From Patiria miniata (taxonomy: Eukaryota > Echinodermata > Asteroidea > Valvatida > Asterinidae): a stretch of DNA of 64,000 nt. Positions within the stretch are counted from its first letter, which is position 1. Every line of letters begins with the position of its first letter. The position numbers were made by a program, and so were the translations under genes. The notes under the pieces are model-generated. The model was not told the origin of the DNA and searched no databases. It saw only the letters and a program-made list of their open reading frames with translations. Location of the stretch: assembly GCF_015706575.1 (NCBI RefSeq), contig NW_024037069.1, positions 36,477,315 to 36,541,314 of the forward strand, read 5' to 3'. Below, piece after piece: positions 11,501-23,918 of this stretch.

Positions 11501-13444
11501 GTTATTTACCAAACTTGCCTATGGAGGCTCTGAATTTCAAAATTCCATTCAACTTTCCTTCATTTGTTCAAACTGAATTTGTCCCTTGCCCTGGCCAATT
11601 TATCTACGATTTTAACCTGTGGAAGTGTGTTCATGTCCTTGGCCCACCGGACATCACAATCCCATCTCCATCGACCGAGACTTTGCTTTGCTTGTCACGA
11701 CATGCTGAGCCTCACATTATATTGGTGCGTCTACAGATGTCACCTCTGATGAAGTCAGTTGCTAAGGATGCAGTACGCCAAGACTTCATGTTAGCTTTCC
11801 GCGAAGCCATCGGAATCACAGACGCTAACGTTGAAGTTGTTTCGTGGCCAAATCACGATTGGGAACCAATTATTCAACTCGAAGAGAGCAGAGCAATCGC
11901 CTTTAAGGTTCAACTCCCTTTGAATTCATCTATTGAACATGTACTTAGCGCCATAGCCAAAGATCTCTTGTTAAATGGGCAAGCTAATCGGTCATACATC
12001 GTGTCCATGGTGGAATTCATGTTGCCATGTGGAGACTACACCATTGACCAATGCGTGGCTGACTCCAGCATAATTGAGGTACAAGATGAACATGTCACTG
12101 TGAGAAATAATACTTTGATATTTAATATGAGCAACGACGATATCAAATCTAGCAAAGTTTTGAGGAGAGTTCGCTATCGATTCAGGGACACAGAGAATGG
12201 AAACATGTCTGAGAGGTCTCAACTGTTCATCTGTAACATCAAGGAACATTCCAAGTCTGAACAGGTACAGTATTTGTTGTACGTAATTGGTACCGCGGTT
12301 TCATTGGTGGGACTTCTGTTGACATTTATGACGTACATGATTTTACCTGGTTTGCGTACGGTGCCCGGGGTAGGCACTATGAATCTAATAGCAGCGACTT
12401 TCACGGCTCAGCTGGGACTCCTCATAGCCGGCCAAACAGCGAGCACTGTCACTACTGCTCTGTGCACAGCCTTGGCGGCGATCTTACACTACGTCTGGCT
12501 GGCTTCATTCTCGTGGACCTCGTGCCTCGCTCTGGGCCTCAGTCGCACATTGGGTAACCCTACTGGCAAGCAGCGACAACTGCAAAGCAAGATGCAGACG
12601 GCTAAGCTGAACGCCCTCTATGGCTGGGGAGGGCCAGGGCTAATCGTGGCTGCATGCTTGATCGTTCACTTCGCCGGTCACCAGAACCGGGATGTCTTAG
12701 TCTACGGAGGGGAAAGCGCGTGCTGGATTCAACCCAAGGAAGCAAACCTGGTTGTTTTTGGGGTACCAGTGATATTGTCTCTCCTCGCCAATGTTGGTAT
12801 GTTTGCGAAGTCTGTGCTAGGTTTACGGGCGTCTAAGAAGGCTACGAGACGTCTAAATGCACATGTCTCCTTTATCCAACGTGCCAGACTGGAACTCACC
12901 ATTTACGTTAAGGTGAGAAAATCAATGTGTTCAGTAAACCCTTCCTTTATCCAAGCTACATACACAGCAAATTCCACTGATATCGGTTAACCGTGTTCGG
13001 GGTATATCGTTCATAATTCACCATTAATTATACAAAAGAAATTTATGATTTGCAACAATCTATTGTGGCTTCTTGGAGGGGTCGTACTAGTCCAGAATTT
13101 ATGGACGATATTTTGGCATTATTAATAAATGTATATATGTTAACAATAATCCGCTTTCATAGGTCTCATTGCTGATGGGGTTTTCGTGGTCCTGGGCTCT
13201 CATCGGTGCCTTTACCAGAATCGACGCCTTCTGGTTCGTTTTCATCATCTTCAACTCCTTCCAGGGTGCCTATGTGTTCATAGCATTCGTCTGCAACGCG
13301 AGGGTGCTGCGCATGCTCCAGATGAGGCTGGGGCTACCGGGTAGAAGTAACCAATCACAAGCTGCCTATCATACAACGCGGGCAACACGGATGATGCAGG
13401 TGACATCAGCGTCTAATAAGAACATTAGTTCCACTACTCAGTGA
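8545..13444 (+). CDS. Somatomedin-B domain seven-transmembrane receptor (class B / Methuselah-adhesion-like)
   Basis: Exons: 8545-8614, 10754-12912, 13163-13444; the phases fit (1, then 0) and give about 836 residues. Exon 1 encodes a hydrophobic leader (MDPYLALMIVVGYYPIVGG). It is the least certain part, supported by the GTAAGT donor, the phase match and the TATA box upstream. Residues about 40-90 form a somatomedin-B cysteine cluster with the core CKCDSFCIDYDDCCPHYSDRC split as CKCDSFC, then DDCC. A long glycosylatable ectodomain follows. TM1 begins near residue 528 (VQYLLYVIGTAVSLVGLLLT); TM3 is rich in aromatic residues. Exon 3 carries TM6-TM7 with GFSWSWALIG and NSFQGAYVFIAF, the W...NSxQG pattern of secretin/adhesion-class receptors. 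No clear GPS cleavage motif is seen before TM1. Ligand unknown; the protein should lie in the plasma membrane. Confidence 0.85.
9273..9742. mobile_element. G/C-run inverted-repeat element in receptor intron 1
   Basis: It starts 'caggggcggcggaac', ends 'gctccgccgccgctgg' (near-inverted), and has subterminal runs of G and C. The inside ('tgtgccccctcgagatgaaaac', 'gatatgaacgaggaagat', 'ttttgaagagcgcccc') recurs at 48954-49092 and 54173-54440. Non-autonomous; hAT-like ends are possible but not proven. Confidence 0.6.
10140..10480 (+). repeat. Dispersed repeat, inverted relative of 42120-42470
   Basis: 'ttttcccgccaatttt', 'gacaccccctctg' and 'atttgagccacc' appear here and, in the same order on the opposite strand, around 42190-42470. 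The extent is approximate. It lies just before receptor exon 2. Confidence 0.5.
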
Positions 13445-14454
13445 ACTTCAAATTGTTGAGGATGCAAAAGAATGTGGTTTTACATGATTCAGTCTGGGCC
13501 TGTTGGAATACTAAACCCTTTGTGTTCCACAATTGTTTTGGCGTATGTTCCAATTTTAATCTTGAATCTGTAAAATCCGAGACAAGTTACTGAAGGCAAA
13601 AGTTAATTAATTATTTACCATTATAATATCATATTAATGATTTCTGAAGCTAATGATGAACACCCGCCTTTCAATCTGTTTGGCCTGACAAGTCACTATA
13701 AAGCTTTCGATGTTTTCCGCCCAAAGTCTGATGCAAACAACTTGAGTACTCTGCAAAAAAATCTGCTGTGCGTTGCTTTCTGCTGTCCGTTGCAAGCATG
13801 TATGCTAAAAACTATACAATTTCATTCTTTTTATTATAATTAATATTTTAATATTAGACTGTAAGTGCAATACTGTATAATATAATAAGATCAGGCGACT
13901 CCATGTTTCAATCTACGTACCGTTTTGAAGACACGGACAACATTTCACAAAAGGACATTTCCAGTCATAGACGCGCAGTCAAGTTGCATTGTTATACCAG
14001 GGCGGATTCAGGAGTTTTTTCCGGGGGGGGGGAGTTAATCAGCAAATAAATGCTGAAATGTAGACAGATTTTTTGTTCTTCGGTCACTTGGCCTCCGTAA
14101 AATCAATGGGTGGTGAGGGTGGGGGGGGGGGGGGGGAGGGGGGAGGGACTCATACTTTCAATGGGAGCGCGGTTCAACTCCGACGATCAATAGTAACACT
14201 ATTACGGCACAAATACCACGTAACCCAGCTGGCTCTGCCGAATTTTGTGCACAGGCAGATTTTATTTGTAGAATTTTTTTTGGGTTTGAACCCCCAACCC
14301 ACCCCCCTCCTCCTCTGGGTCCTTGCCTGTGTACAATGATATGATAATACGATGTTGCAATGGGATTAAATTTACGGCTGTAGGCCTACCGTGTAACAAA
14401 TCTCATGAAAAGAAACGGGAAACTCGGTTGCATTATGGTGCAACCGTAAAAGTA
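13445..14454. other. Receptor 3' flank with a G-rich repeat
   Basis: AT-rich 3' flank without a gene. At about 13996-14331 there is a diverged member of the G/C-run repeat class: it starts 'ccagggcggattcagg', has a G run near 14120 and C runs near 14300, and ends 'ctgggtccttgcctg'. Confidence 0.5.
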
Positions 14455-15150
14455 ATATTATTTATTTATTTATTTCTTATTTATCCTGGGAAATCTATTC
14501 AGTGAAAACAACTCACTGATCTCCCATGGATCCCGGCTCACACAAAACTACAATTAAAATACAATTAAAATATTAAGAGTACAGTGTAAGAATGTTAACA
14601 AATTCATTTAAATAAACTGAAATAAAATATGAATCACACAGATGATAAACAGACATTTACAATACAATACAAAACATCACTGCAAGATGACATCCCCCAC
14701 CCCTGGATTTTTTCTTTTTTCCCCCGCTTTTTTAATTTTTTTTTTTTAAGTGAGCTGTTTGAGTTGACTGACGAAGTGATTAAGACTTGTTGATTGCGGA
14801 GATTTTAAATGTTGCGGTAAGTTATTCCAAGCCTGGGACCCCTGAAGTTAAAAGTTCTTCCATTTTCTGTTCTAGGGTGTGGAAGAGCCACATTACCAAC
14901 AGTGCTACTCCTAGTTCGATGACAATGTAGTTCACTGACTGGAGCAAAAACTTCGCTGAGATAATTAGGAACATTGCCTGATAAACACTGAAAAACACGC
15001 ATACTGTAATTTGTATCCTTGTGGAGACATTCCTTTGTTCCATGAATCTGATACACCGTACCTTCTGGAGACGTGTGTACAATAGGGAACAAAAGATTGT
15101 ATACGTCTCCACAGGGCAGTTTCTATAGATGAATACGTCTCCACAAGGTT
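14455..15150 (-). mobile_element. 3' end of CR1/L2-like LINE (left part of split element)
   Basis: On the minus strand, broken frames read NVPNYLSEVFAPVSELHCHR and then RTENGRTFNFRGPRLG, the conserved tail that follows the reverse transcriptase in CR1/L2/jockey-type elements. The element ends in an (ATTT)n/(AAAT)n tail near 14455-14475. The 5' part of the same element resumes at about 18925, beyond the RTE-like insertion. Confidence 0.7.
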
Positions 15151-15151
15151 T

Positions 15152-18100
15152 TTACGAAATAGATATTTTGCCACTAGCCAGTTCACCATACAGCAGGACC
15201 TTTGGGATCCTCCCTTCTGGCATGCGGTAGACATGTCCAAGCCAGCGGAGTCTGCGTTGTTGGAGAAGGGTGACCAGGCTCTGAATGCCAGCCTGGGCAA
15301 GGACCTCAGTGTTCGTCACATGGTCGGACCACTTGATGCCAAGAATGCGCCGCAGATTTCGCAGATGGAATGTGTTGAGCCTCTTTTCCTGTCTTGAGTA
15401 TAGGGCCCAGGACTCACTGCCATAAAGGAGGGTACTGAGAACGCAGGTTCTGTAGACGGCTGTCTTGGTGTGGATGGTCAACTTGCCGTTTTCCCAGACC
15501 CTTTCGGTAAGCCTGGCAAAGGTAGAGGCCGCTCGTCCAATGCGCCTATTTATCTCAATGTCCAGGGAGAGGTCGTCTGACACTGTTGAGCCTAGATAGG
15601 TGAATTCGTGCACAACCTCCAGCTTGCTGTTATTGGCTGAGATGACCGGTGGCTGTTCAACGCCCTGGCCCAACACTTCAGTCTTTTTTATGCTGATGTT
15701 CATGCCGAAGTCCAGGCAGGCGCATGAGAAACTGTCCATGAGACTTTGTAGCTGCTGCTCTGTATGGGTGGCTAAAGCTGCATCGTCTGCAAAGAGCATA
15801 TCCCTGATAACCGCTTTACGAACTTTGGTCTTCGCTTTGAGCCGGGAGAGGTTGAACAGCCTCCCATCCGATCGAGTGTGGAGGTACACGCCCTCTGTAG
15901 ATGAGCCAAAGGCATGCTTCAGCATGACAGCAAAGAAGATGCCAAACAGGGTTGGAGCAAGCACACACCCCTGCTTAACGCCATTGCATATGCTGAAAGC
16001 CTTTGAGGAAGCGCCGTCGAACTGCACGACACCTTTCATGTCAGTGTGGAACGCCTGTATCACACTGAGTAGCTTGGGTGGGCATCCGATCTTGGCTAGG
16101 ATCCGGAACAGGCCATCGCGACTCACAAGGTCGAAGGCCTTTGTGAGGTCAATGAAGGCAATGTACAGTGGCTGTCTCTGCTCTCTGCACCTCTCCTGTA
16201 GCTGGCGTAGGGAGAAGACCATGTCTATCGTTGAGCGCCTTGACCTGAAGCCACACTGAGACTCGGGATAGACTCTGTCGGCCAGTTTTTGCAATCTGTT
16301 CAGGATGACACGTGCATAGACCTTGCCGACGATATTCAGTAGAGAGATGCCCCTGTAATTATTACAATCACTCCTGTCCCCTTTATTCTTGTAGAGGGTG
16401 ACGATGTTGCTATCTCTCATATCCTGAGGTACTTGTCCCTCCGTCCAGCACTGGCAGAGTAATTCAAACAGGTGGCTCAGCAAGACTCCTTTCGCACACT
16501 TGATGGCCTCAGGTGGAATGCCATCAAGTCCAGGAGCCTTTCCAGTGGGCAGGTTGTCTATTGCTTTTCTCAACTCCATCACCGTGGGCGGCACGTCCAG
16601 CTCCATCATGCAAGGCAAGCTGTCAATGGCATCAAAGGCATCATCGGAGACGATGTTTTCTCTGGAGTACAGCTCCGAGTAATGCTCAACCCATCTGTCC
16701 ATTTGCTTGGCTTTATCCTTGATGACTTCACCTGTTGAGGATTTAAGAGGCGCCACCTTGGTTTGTGTGGGTCCCATGGCTCTCTTTATCCCATCATAGA
16801 CCCCTCGGATGTTGCCGGTGTCAGCTGATGTCTGAATATCTTTACAGAGCTGCAACCAATAGTCATTGGCACATCTTCTGGCTCTTTTCTGAACTTTGCT
16901 TCGAGCTGACTTCAGAGCTTGCTGTGTTGCTTGGCTGGGGTTGCGTTTGTGTTCTAGTAGTGCAGCATGTTTTTCTTCAATGACGGGGTTGAGCTCACTG
17001 GAATTGGCTTCAAACCAGTCTTGAGTCTTCTTTTGCTTCTTCCCGAAGGCTTGTAAAGCGCTGTTATAGATGATTTGCCTCAACTGGCTCCATCTCTGTT
17101 GAGCGTCTCCCTCTGGGGGGTCTGTGAAGAGAGCTTCTTCCGGACTCTTGGTGAAGGATTCCACCCTCTTTGGATGTGAGGTCTTGATGACGTCTATGCG
17201 TGGTTTGCCAAGAGGTTTGGCTTGGTGCATCTTCTTTGGCTGGAGCCTGATCTTGCAGCACACAAGGGAATGATCAGTGTCGCAATCGGCGCTCTGATAG
17301 GAACGGGTGGTGAGCACGTTCCTCAGATGGTCTCGCCTGGTAATGATTAGGTCCAGTTGGTGCCAGTGTTTAGATCTGGGATGTCTCCAAGATACCTTGT
17401 GTTGTGGCTTGGTCTGAAAAAAATGTTGTGCAATGTACACAGCTCCAGTAGACGTTGCCCGTTCTTGTTTATTTTCCCAATTCCGTGCCTTCCCAAGCAG
17501 GTGGGCCAGGAGTCACGATCAGCACCCACTCTGGCATTGACGTCGCCGAGCAGCAGCAGTAGTTCCCGACTGGGGATCCCCTGTATAACAGTCTGCAACT
17601 GGTCGTAAAACTCATCCTTGGCTTCTTGCGAGGAGTAGAGGGTAGGAGCGTAGGCACTAACGAGGTTGACTGGTCCATCAGTTGTATGTAAGCGTAGTGT
17701 GAGAATTCTCTCTGTTCCTCTCTCGCATGGTTCGGTCATCCCTATAAGTGTGCTTCGGACAGCGAAGCCGACACCATGCTCTCTGATCTCCTCTGGCCCC
17801 TTTCCCTGCCAGAAGAAAGTAAAATCCCTCTCGCGCAGGGTGCCTGAGCCCAATAGGCGAGTTTCTTGAACTGCAGCAATGTCGACCTGCAGTCTCAGTA
17901 GCTCATTGTTGATCACCGCTGTCTTGCGCGAGTCACTGATCTCCTGCAGGTTTCAGTCAGTCCAATGGTCATTGTCCGTACATTCCAGCACCCAATCTTG
18001 AGTGCCGGCTTTTTACTTGGTTTTCTTTTTTTGTTGTCTGGTACATGGGTTTTACAGTCCGCTTGTCAGGCTAGTTAAAACCCTGAGCCCCACGCACCCA

Positions 18101-18920
18101 GTGAGGCAGGCGAACTGTGGCGGGACAGCACCTAACTGGCTGGGGGCTGCCCAGCTTAAGGCGGGCGGTAGCTGCAGCTGTCCATTGAGACGCGATGATC
18201 TCTCCCACCGTCGGAAGCAACCCCTAGCGCCTTACTCTACGCCAATTGAGTTAGACTTATTACTGGTAGACTATTACTTCCCGTGTTTTATCCACACCAT
18301 GTGGCGAGGCTGGAGTGTCCTCTCCAGGGCGCAGGCCTGGGCTGATTTCTATGGAGGAAAGGCTGTAGCCCATTCAGCGGATCCCCCCTCTCCGCGTCAG
18401 TGATGGGTCCAAAGGAAAGGCAGAGGCCATTACAATTTGGGATCAGAGACGCCGCAGGAGTTGCCAGTAGGGTGTTGAGTCAACATCAGACTGCCTTCGG
18501 GACTCCGGCTCTGGATTTTTAAAAGATGAACTGCCTTACGGGGCTGAAGAGCTCCATCTACCCTGCTATTTACCCATAGCTGGGGCAGTGGTTGACATGG
18601 CGCCAGGGCGTATCCACACGCCGGTGGGCCTGCACACCATGTCTCTGGGGCCCACTGCTGCTCCGAGACCCCCTACAGTTCAGCCTGGGGTCGCAAGATG
18701 CCCAGTTACCATGTGTTGCCACGAGGAGGCACTGTAGGAGTCTTGGTGAGGGAGAGGCTATGTACTGGCAGGGGAGACTTACGCACTCGGCTCCCTTTTC
18801 GCCCCAAAACGGGGCTAGCCAGCGGCAGCAGCTGAAGGTAGAGAGCGGGGTGTGCAATACTAACTACAACTACGCTACTGCACTAGACGCATCACACCAC
18901 CCTGTGGTAAACCACTAACA
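15152..18920 (-). mobile_element. RTE-like non-LTR retrotransposon, defective
   Basis: One reading region, read leftward from about 18000, encodes an endonuclease and a reverse transcriptase. The endonuclease starts KIGCWNVRTM; QETR, LLLLGDVNARVG and DTDHS hold the catalytic E, D/N and D-H. The reverse transcriptase has LTKAFD and the FADD catalytic box. It resembles the elements often mis-annotated as craniofacial development protein 2. Breaks: one base appears missing near 17949-17952; a second frameshift lies in the seven-A run at 17417-17423, where both frames encode overlapping pieces; the reading ends after GELASGK, short of the usual C-terminal tail. GC-rich sequence from 18001 to about 18920 is probably its 5' UTR. 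It cannot encode a complete protein as written. Confidence 0.85.
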
Positions 18921-18924
18921 CACT

Positions 18925-21142
18925 GGTTTAAATAAGAGCATTTTTAAACTGCACTTTCAAACTCGAAAACTTTAGTACACGAGTATTAATATGAATGTCT
19001 CTTCTTTCATGTAGAGTTTTCCAACAGCTGATGCTGATGTTCTAGATGGGACCTTAAGAATTGTCCTTCCTGCTCTATTCAAAAGTACATCAAGCCGTTG
19101 TATCAAGGTTTAGGAAGCACTACTCCATTTAAAATCACAATAATCAAACTGAGGTAAAATACGGCTTTTTACAATAAGGTTAAGGGTTTGTGTAGGCCAA
19201 ACATTTTAAGTCTATTCAAAATACCTAGAGACAGAAGATGCTGCATGGTCAATCTGTTCCATCCATTTCATTTTACAATCAACGTGAACACCGAGATAAT
19301 TTTAAGTGGTTACTTGTTCCAGGCAATTGTCATTTACAAAAATATTAACATTGGAATGTTCACATCTGGCAAGTTTTTAGGCTAAATCAATCAATATGCT
19401 TTTTGACTTGGTGGTATTCAGTCACTGACGTGATATCATTAATAAAGTTAGAAAATAATAATGGGCCCAGGATAGTTCCTTGTTGGACTCCAAAATTGAT
19501 AGCATTCGATTTGTTCGATAAGACATTCCCAATTTTGTTTACCTGTGTCCTTCCATAAAGGTAAGACCGGAACCAGTCGAGCTCCAGACCTCTTACGCCT
19601 ATATTGTGTAATTTGTTAAGACAAATTGTGTAATTGACAGTGTCAAAAGCTTTACGAAGTTCTAAAAACACTGCTCCAATAAATTTACCACCGTCCATCT
19701 GCTTGAGTAAAAAGTCTGAGACATCAAGGAGTGCTCTTTGTTTGAAATGAAGAGGTCTGAAGCCCGACTGTTCCTGTGCTAAGCAGTCATTTACTGTAAG
19801 AAAATGAGAAACTGATTATGAACAATACGCTCAATTTTTTTTTATATCAGTTGATATAAATGAAATAGGTGCCTATATTGATTAAGGTCATGAATTACAC
19901 CACCTTTGTGGATAGTAGTAACTTTGTACAATTTCCATTCATCGGGAACAATACCACTCTGCAAACTTTATTGAAATATTACAGCAAGTGGTTTGGCAGG
20001 AACATAAGCGCCAGATAAAAAAAAAAAACCAGCCGTTAATCCCATCCATACCAAAGGCTTTCCCAGCAGGTTTTTTCCTAAGAAGATTCAATACTTCGCC
20101 AGTAGAAACTGGGCAAAATTTAAAGTTTTGTTGATCTTTAATCGCGTTGTTCTCATTTAATTCTGTATCTATTTCTAAAATAGTGTCAAACTGGCTGTCC
20201 TGAATTTGGCCCACAGCAAAATGGTCATTAAAGAAATTTGCAACGTCATGATTCTTTTCTTTTTCTTCGGTGTCGGTGTAAGTATGAGTTGATTTCTTAC
20301 TCGGAAGCAGGCTTTTCAGAGTGGTCCACAATTTGTTTTAGTATTTCCGTTATTGTCATAAATAATTTTGTTGTAGTACTGTCTCATAAGTTAACACCCA
20401 GATTATTCAATCTATTTCGAAGAACCTTTGCTGTTCCATAAAGCTCATCATTGTTGGATATGTTAGCAAGATTTTTGGCCCTCATATATTTTCGTCCGAG
20501 TTCCAAATAATTGCCATTGATTCATTTTGCTTTGTTTGTGCAAACTCTGAGACTTTTCACTGGGCTATAAATATCACAAACACTCATTAGCATATCTCCT
20601 TAAAAATATTCCATGCTGTATTTGGTTCTATAAATAATTCCAGTATATCCCATGGTTGATGTTTAAGATCATGATTAAAAGCTTCTTCCTTAAAATTTCG
20701 AAATGACCGAGCACGAATATATTTATGACCTGTGGAAATTTTCACAGACTTTTGAACAGCATCAATCAATCAATAAATGGTTGCTAAGATTAACCTCTTT
20801 TGTTCCTGAATTAGTGTACATAGATGGTTGATTGGTCCAGACATGATCTATACAAGTAGAACTTTGCAGTGTTATTCTTGTCGGACAGGTAATTAATTGA
20901 TTCAGTTAATAAGTATCGAATTGTTGTTTCAATTTTGTCCAATGACTTGAACTTGAAGGCAAATGATCAGTATTAAAAGCGCCCAAGCAGGTCATTTCCG
21001 GTGGAGTTCTTGAGTTATACATATTCGTGACATCATCAAGAATAGCTGGAAAATCCTCGAAGAATGCCTCATTGTCTGGTGGTCGATAAACACAGCTGAT
21101 AATCAGTGGTCTTGTTGAAGGCAGGTGCGGTTGGATCTCCAA
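18925..21142 (-). mobile_element. 5' part of CR1/L2-like LINE, degenerate
   Basis: Minus-strand fragments in order: endonuclease (20906-21142, ISCVYRPPDNEAFFEDF; the GDFN box reads GAFN, losing a catalytic Asp), a middle region (20587-20769), reverse transcriptase (19939-20331 with KAFGMDGING; 19387-19698 with FLELRKAFDTVN, where motif A has E instead of D), then frame-shifted C-terminal sequence down to about 19030. Many stops and frameshifts: a dead copy. The continuation lies at 14455-15150. Confidence 0.8.
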
Positions 21143-22190
21143 CCTTAAAAATCTTTAAAAAATTATCTTAAAAGTATTTCTGCATAATTTGAAGAAAAGT
21201 CATTTTTTGGCCAAATTTCATAAAAAAGTAATAAAAAGTAAGGCTAACCCCTTGTGTATTTTTCAATCTTGGCCAAAAAATGAAATTGCTCAAAATTAGC
21301 TGGAAAGATGCCTAAAGGACCCTAGAACACATTCCGATTCGATATCCGGACAGATCAGCTTTTAAACAGGATATTTTGACAAAAGATTGCGGTATCTAAA
21401 ATATTTTTTTTTTCACCAAAAATTGATGATTTTGGCCAAAATCTTTAAAATATTGGGTGTTTGAATGCTGATTGATGCTCCTCTCACATTTAAAGGTATT
21501 TCTGCATAGTTTGAAAAAGAAGTCATTTTTGGGCCAAATTTCATAAAAAAGTAAGGCTAACCCCTTGTGTATTTTTCAATTTTGGCCAAAAAATGAAATT
21601 GCTCGAAATTAGCTGGAAAGATGCCTAAAGGACCCTAGAACACATTCCGATTCGATATCCGGACAGATCAGCTTTTAAACAGGATAGTTTGACAAAGTTT
21701 GCGGCAAAAACAGTCTAAAATATTTTTTTTTTCACCAAAAATTGATGATTTTGGCCAAAATCTTTAAAATATTGGGTGTTTGAATGCTGATTGATGCTCC
21801 TCTCACATTTAAAGGTATTTCTGCATAGTTTGAAAAAGAAGTCATTTTTTGGCCAAATTTCATAAAAAAAGTAAGGCTAACCCGTTGTGTTTTTTTCAAT
21901 TTTGGTCAAAAAATGAAATCGCTTGAAATTTGCTGGTAAGATGCCTTAAAGACCCTAGAACACATTCCGATTCGATTTCAGGACAGATCAGCTTTTAAAA
22001 AGGATATTTTGACAAAAGTTTGCGTTAAAAACAGTCTAAAATAATATTTTGTTTCACCAAAAATTGATGATTTTGGCCAAAATCTTTAAAATATTGGGTG
22101 TTTGAATGCTGATTGATGTTTCTCGCACCTTTAACAGTATTTCTGCATAGTTTGAAGAAGTCATTTTTGGCCAAATTTCATATAAAAAGT
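21143..22190. repeat. Tandem array of about 320-bp units (3.2 copies)
   Basis: The landmark 'gtatttctgcata' recurs at 21174, 21496, 21815 and 22137, spacing 322, 319 and 322. Other shared words are 'aaaaattgatgattttggcc', 'gacagatcagcttttaaa' and 'ggaccctagaacacattccg'. Units are highly similar, with small indels in A/T runs. It begins where the LINE 5' part ends, so it may be a satellite next to, or a 5' UTR array belonging to, that element. Confidence 0.85.
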
Positions 22191-22734
22191 CCCTTAGCGT
22201 GACCAGGTTTGAAGTTTGCTTACGACTGCGGTACCACGTTTCTATATTATTACAAACTAACAATAGGGGGCGCTCAGGAGTTAAGTGTTAACATTGTAAG
22301 GAATAGCCTTTAGTACTACCGCCCGAACATCGGGTGCGTAATTGCTCCCTATTGTTGGCTTGTGGCTATAAAAAAAAATACGAAGTAAAGAACACAGCAA
22401 ATCACAAAACAAACGGCTCTTTTCAGAGCCACCACAACTTCCAAAAAGAGATAATTCAGTCTGTCTTCAAAAAACAAAGTTTAAAACATACCGTGGTTCC
22501 CACCCCCGAAAAATAAAAATCTTAAACAAATTAAGAACCCCTCCGGCCCCGCCTAAAAAACAATCCCAATGAAAACAGGTTTCCAAGATCTTCAAACGCC
22601 CCACCACATATACATTGAACAAATTTTAATCCAAAATTATTACTTTTGTTTATTTATTATTATTATCTTAAAAGAATCCCTCCCGACAAACAATAATCAC
22701 TAATTGCTGCGAAATTACACATGGAGACACTTAA

Positions 22735-23030
22735 ACCCGGAAGTAATATTAGCGCCCTCTCTTGCCCGATTCCAGCAAATGCAAAACGAAAGCAAAATGT
22801 CACTTGGCACGAATGTGCGCTATAGTTAACCAAAATAATTACAATTTCAAAGAATCCCTTCAGAAACAATAATACCCAACTGTTCCACAAAGTCAACAAC
22901 CAAAAGGCATCTAAGGATCAGGAGTCATTAAAACCCGGAAGTAATGCAGGTATTGGCGCCCTCTCTTGCCCGATTCCAGCAAATGCAAAATGAAAGCAAA
23001 ATGTCACTCGGCACGATTTGTGCGAGTGAC
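22735..23030. repeat. Imperfect direct repeat pair
   Basis: About 85 bases at 22735-22815 and 22933-23030 share 'cgccctctcttgcccgattc' and 'gaaagcaaaatgtcact'. The rest of 22191-23640 is AT-rich sequence with no gene seen, apart from the transposon end noted at about 23285-23372. Confidence 0.65.
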
Positions 23031-23284
23031 CTACTTGCCTGATTCTTCTCAGCGATGATGCCTTTTCCTCCGGATTCAGGTCCTCAAATATTGAACAATG
23101 TTCCCTCAAAGGTATTTTTTTTATTTCATTTATTCATCACCATCAGTTAAATATTTAATATACATTATTAACAGACGTACATACCAACAAATGACCTTCT
23201 TTTCATGTCTTCGGACGTGCGTAACACGATTAAAACACGCACGCACATGTACCGTACCTTGTGCACAACGAATGGGGAAAACTG

Positions 23285-23372
23285 CGCTCCGGTTTTAGCG
23301 AGGTTCCGGCTATAACGACAGTATTGTGAAAGTCCATCGGACCTCGTTATAACGGGAGCCGACTGTAGCGCA
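23285..23372. mobile_element. Solo pogo/Tigger-like terminal region
   Basis: 'cctcgttataacgggagccgactg' followed by TA matches the CAGTCG...CTCGTTA type ends of the element at 47412-47598. A related 'agcgaggttccggctataacg' lies just before it. I found no complete partner end. Confidence 0.4.
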
Positions 23373-23654
23373 GTATTAACAAGACGGATGTTGTCGAGTT
23401 ATAAGCCTAAAAAGGGTAAGAATAGCTAGGGACTTGTTGATGAAAGTGGGAGTTGAAATTGAAATAGGTAATGAATATTTACAGTGTCACCAAGCATGCG
23501 CAGTTGCAGAATGAAAGCTAGTGTTGATTGTAAAAAAATGGCGAATAGTGATTTGGGAACATGAAAAAAAGGGGTATATATATAAAAACTTTACATGGGG
23601 TGGGTGGGGCGAAAGAGGAGGGGGATGACGCGATGGAGTTAAGTAACACGACCG

Positions 23655-23918
23655 TAGGGTTAGGGTTAGGGTTAGGGTTAGGGTTAGGGTTAGGGTTAGG
23701 GTTAGGGTAGGGTTAGGGTTAGGGTTAGGGGTTAGGGTTAGGGTTAGGGTTAGGGTTAGGGTTAGGGTTAGGGTTAGGGTTAGGGTTAGGGTTAGGGTTA
23801 GGGGTTAGGGTTAGGGTTAGGGTTAGGGTTAGGGTTAGGGTTAGGGTTAGGGTTAGGGTTAGGGTTAGGGTTAGGGTTAGGGTTAGGGTTAGGGTTAGGG
23901 TTAGGGTTAGAGTTAGGG
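23655..23918 (+). repeat. (TTAGGG)n telomeric block 1
   Basis: About 43 TTAGGG hexamers with rare variants (TAGGG, TTAGGGG, TTAGAG). TTAGGG is on the + strand, the orientation of a right-hand chromosome end. Confidence 0.97.

Noticed and set aside
15600-16259. 219-residue plus-strand open frame
   Set aside because: Antisense shadow of the reverse transcriptase; no domain resemblance.
17347-17916. Separate endonuclease gene (craniofacial development protein 2-like)
   Set aside because: It is the endonuclease half of the RTE-like element, separated from the reverse transcriptase only by a frameshift in an A run.
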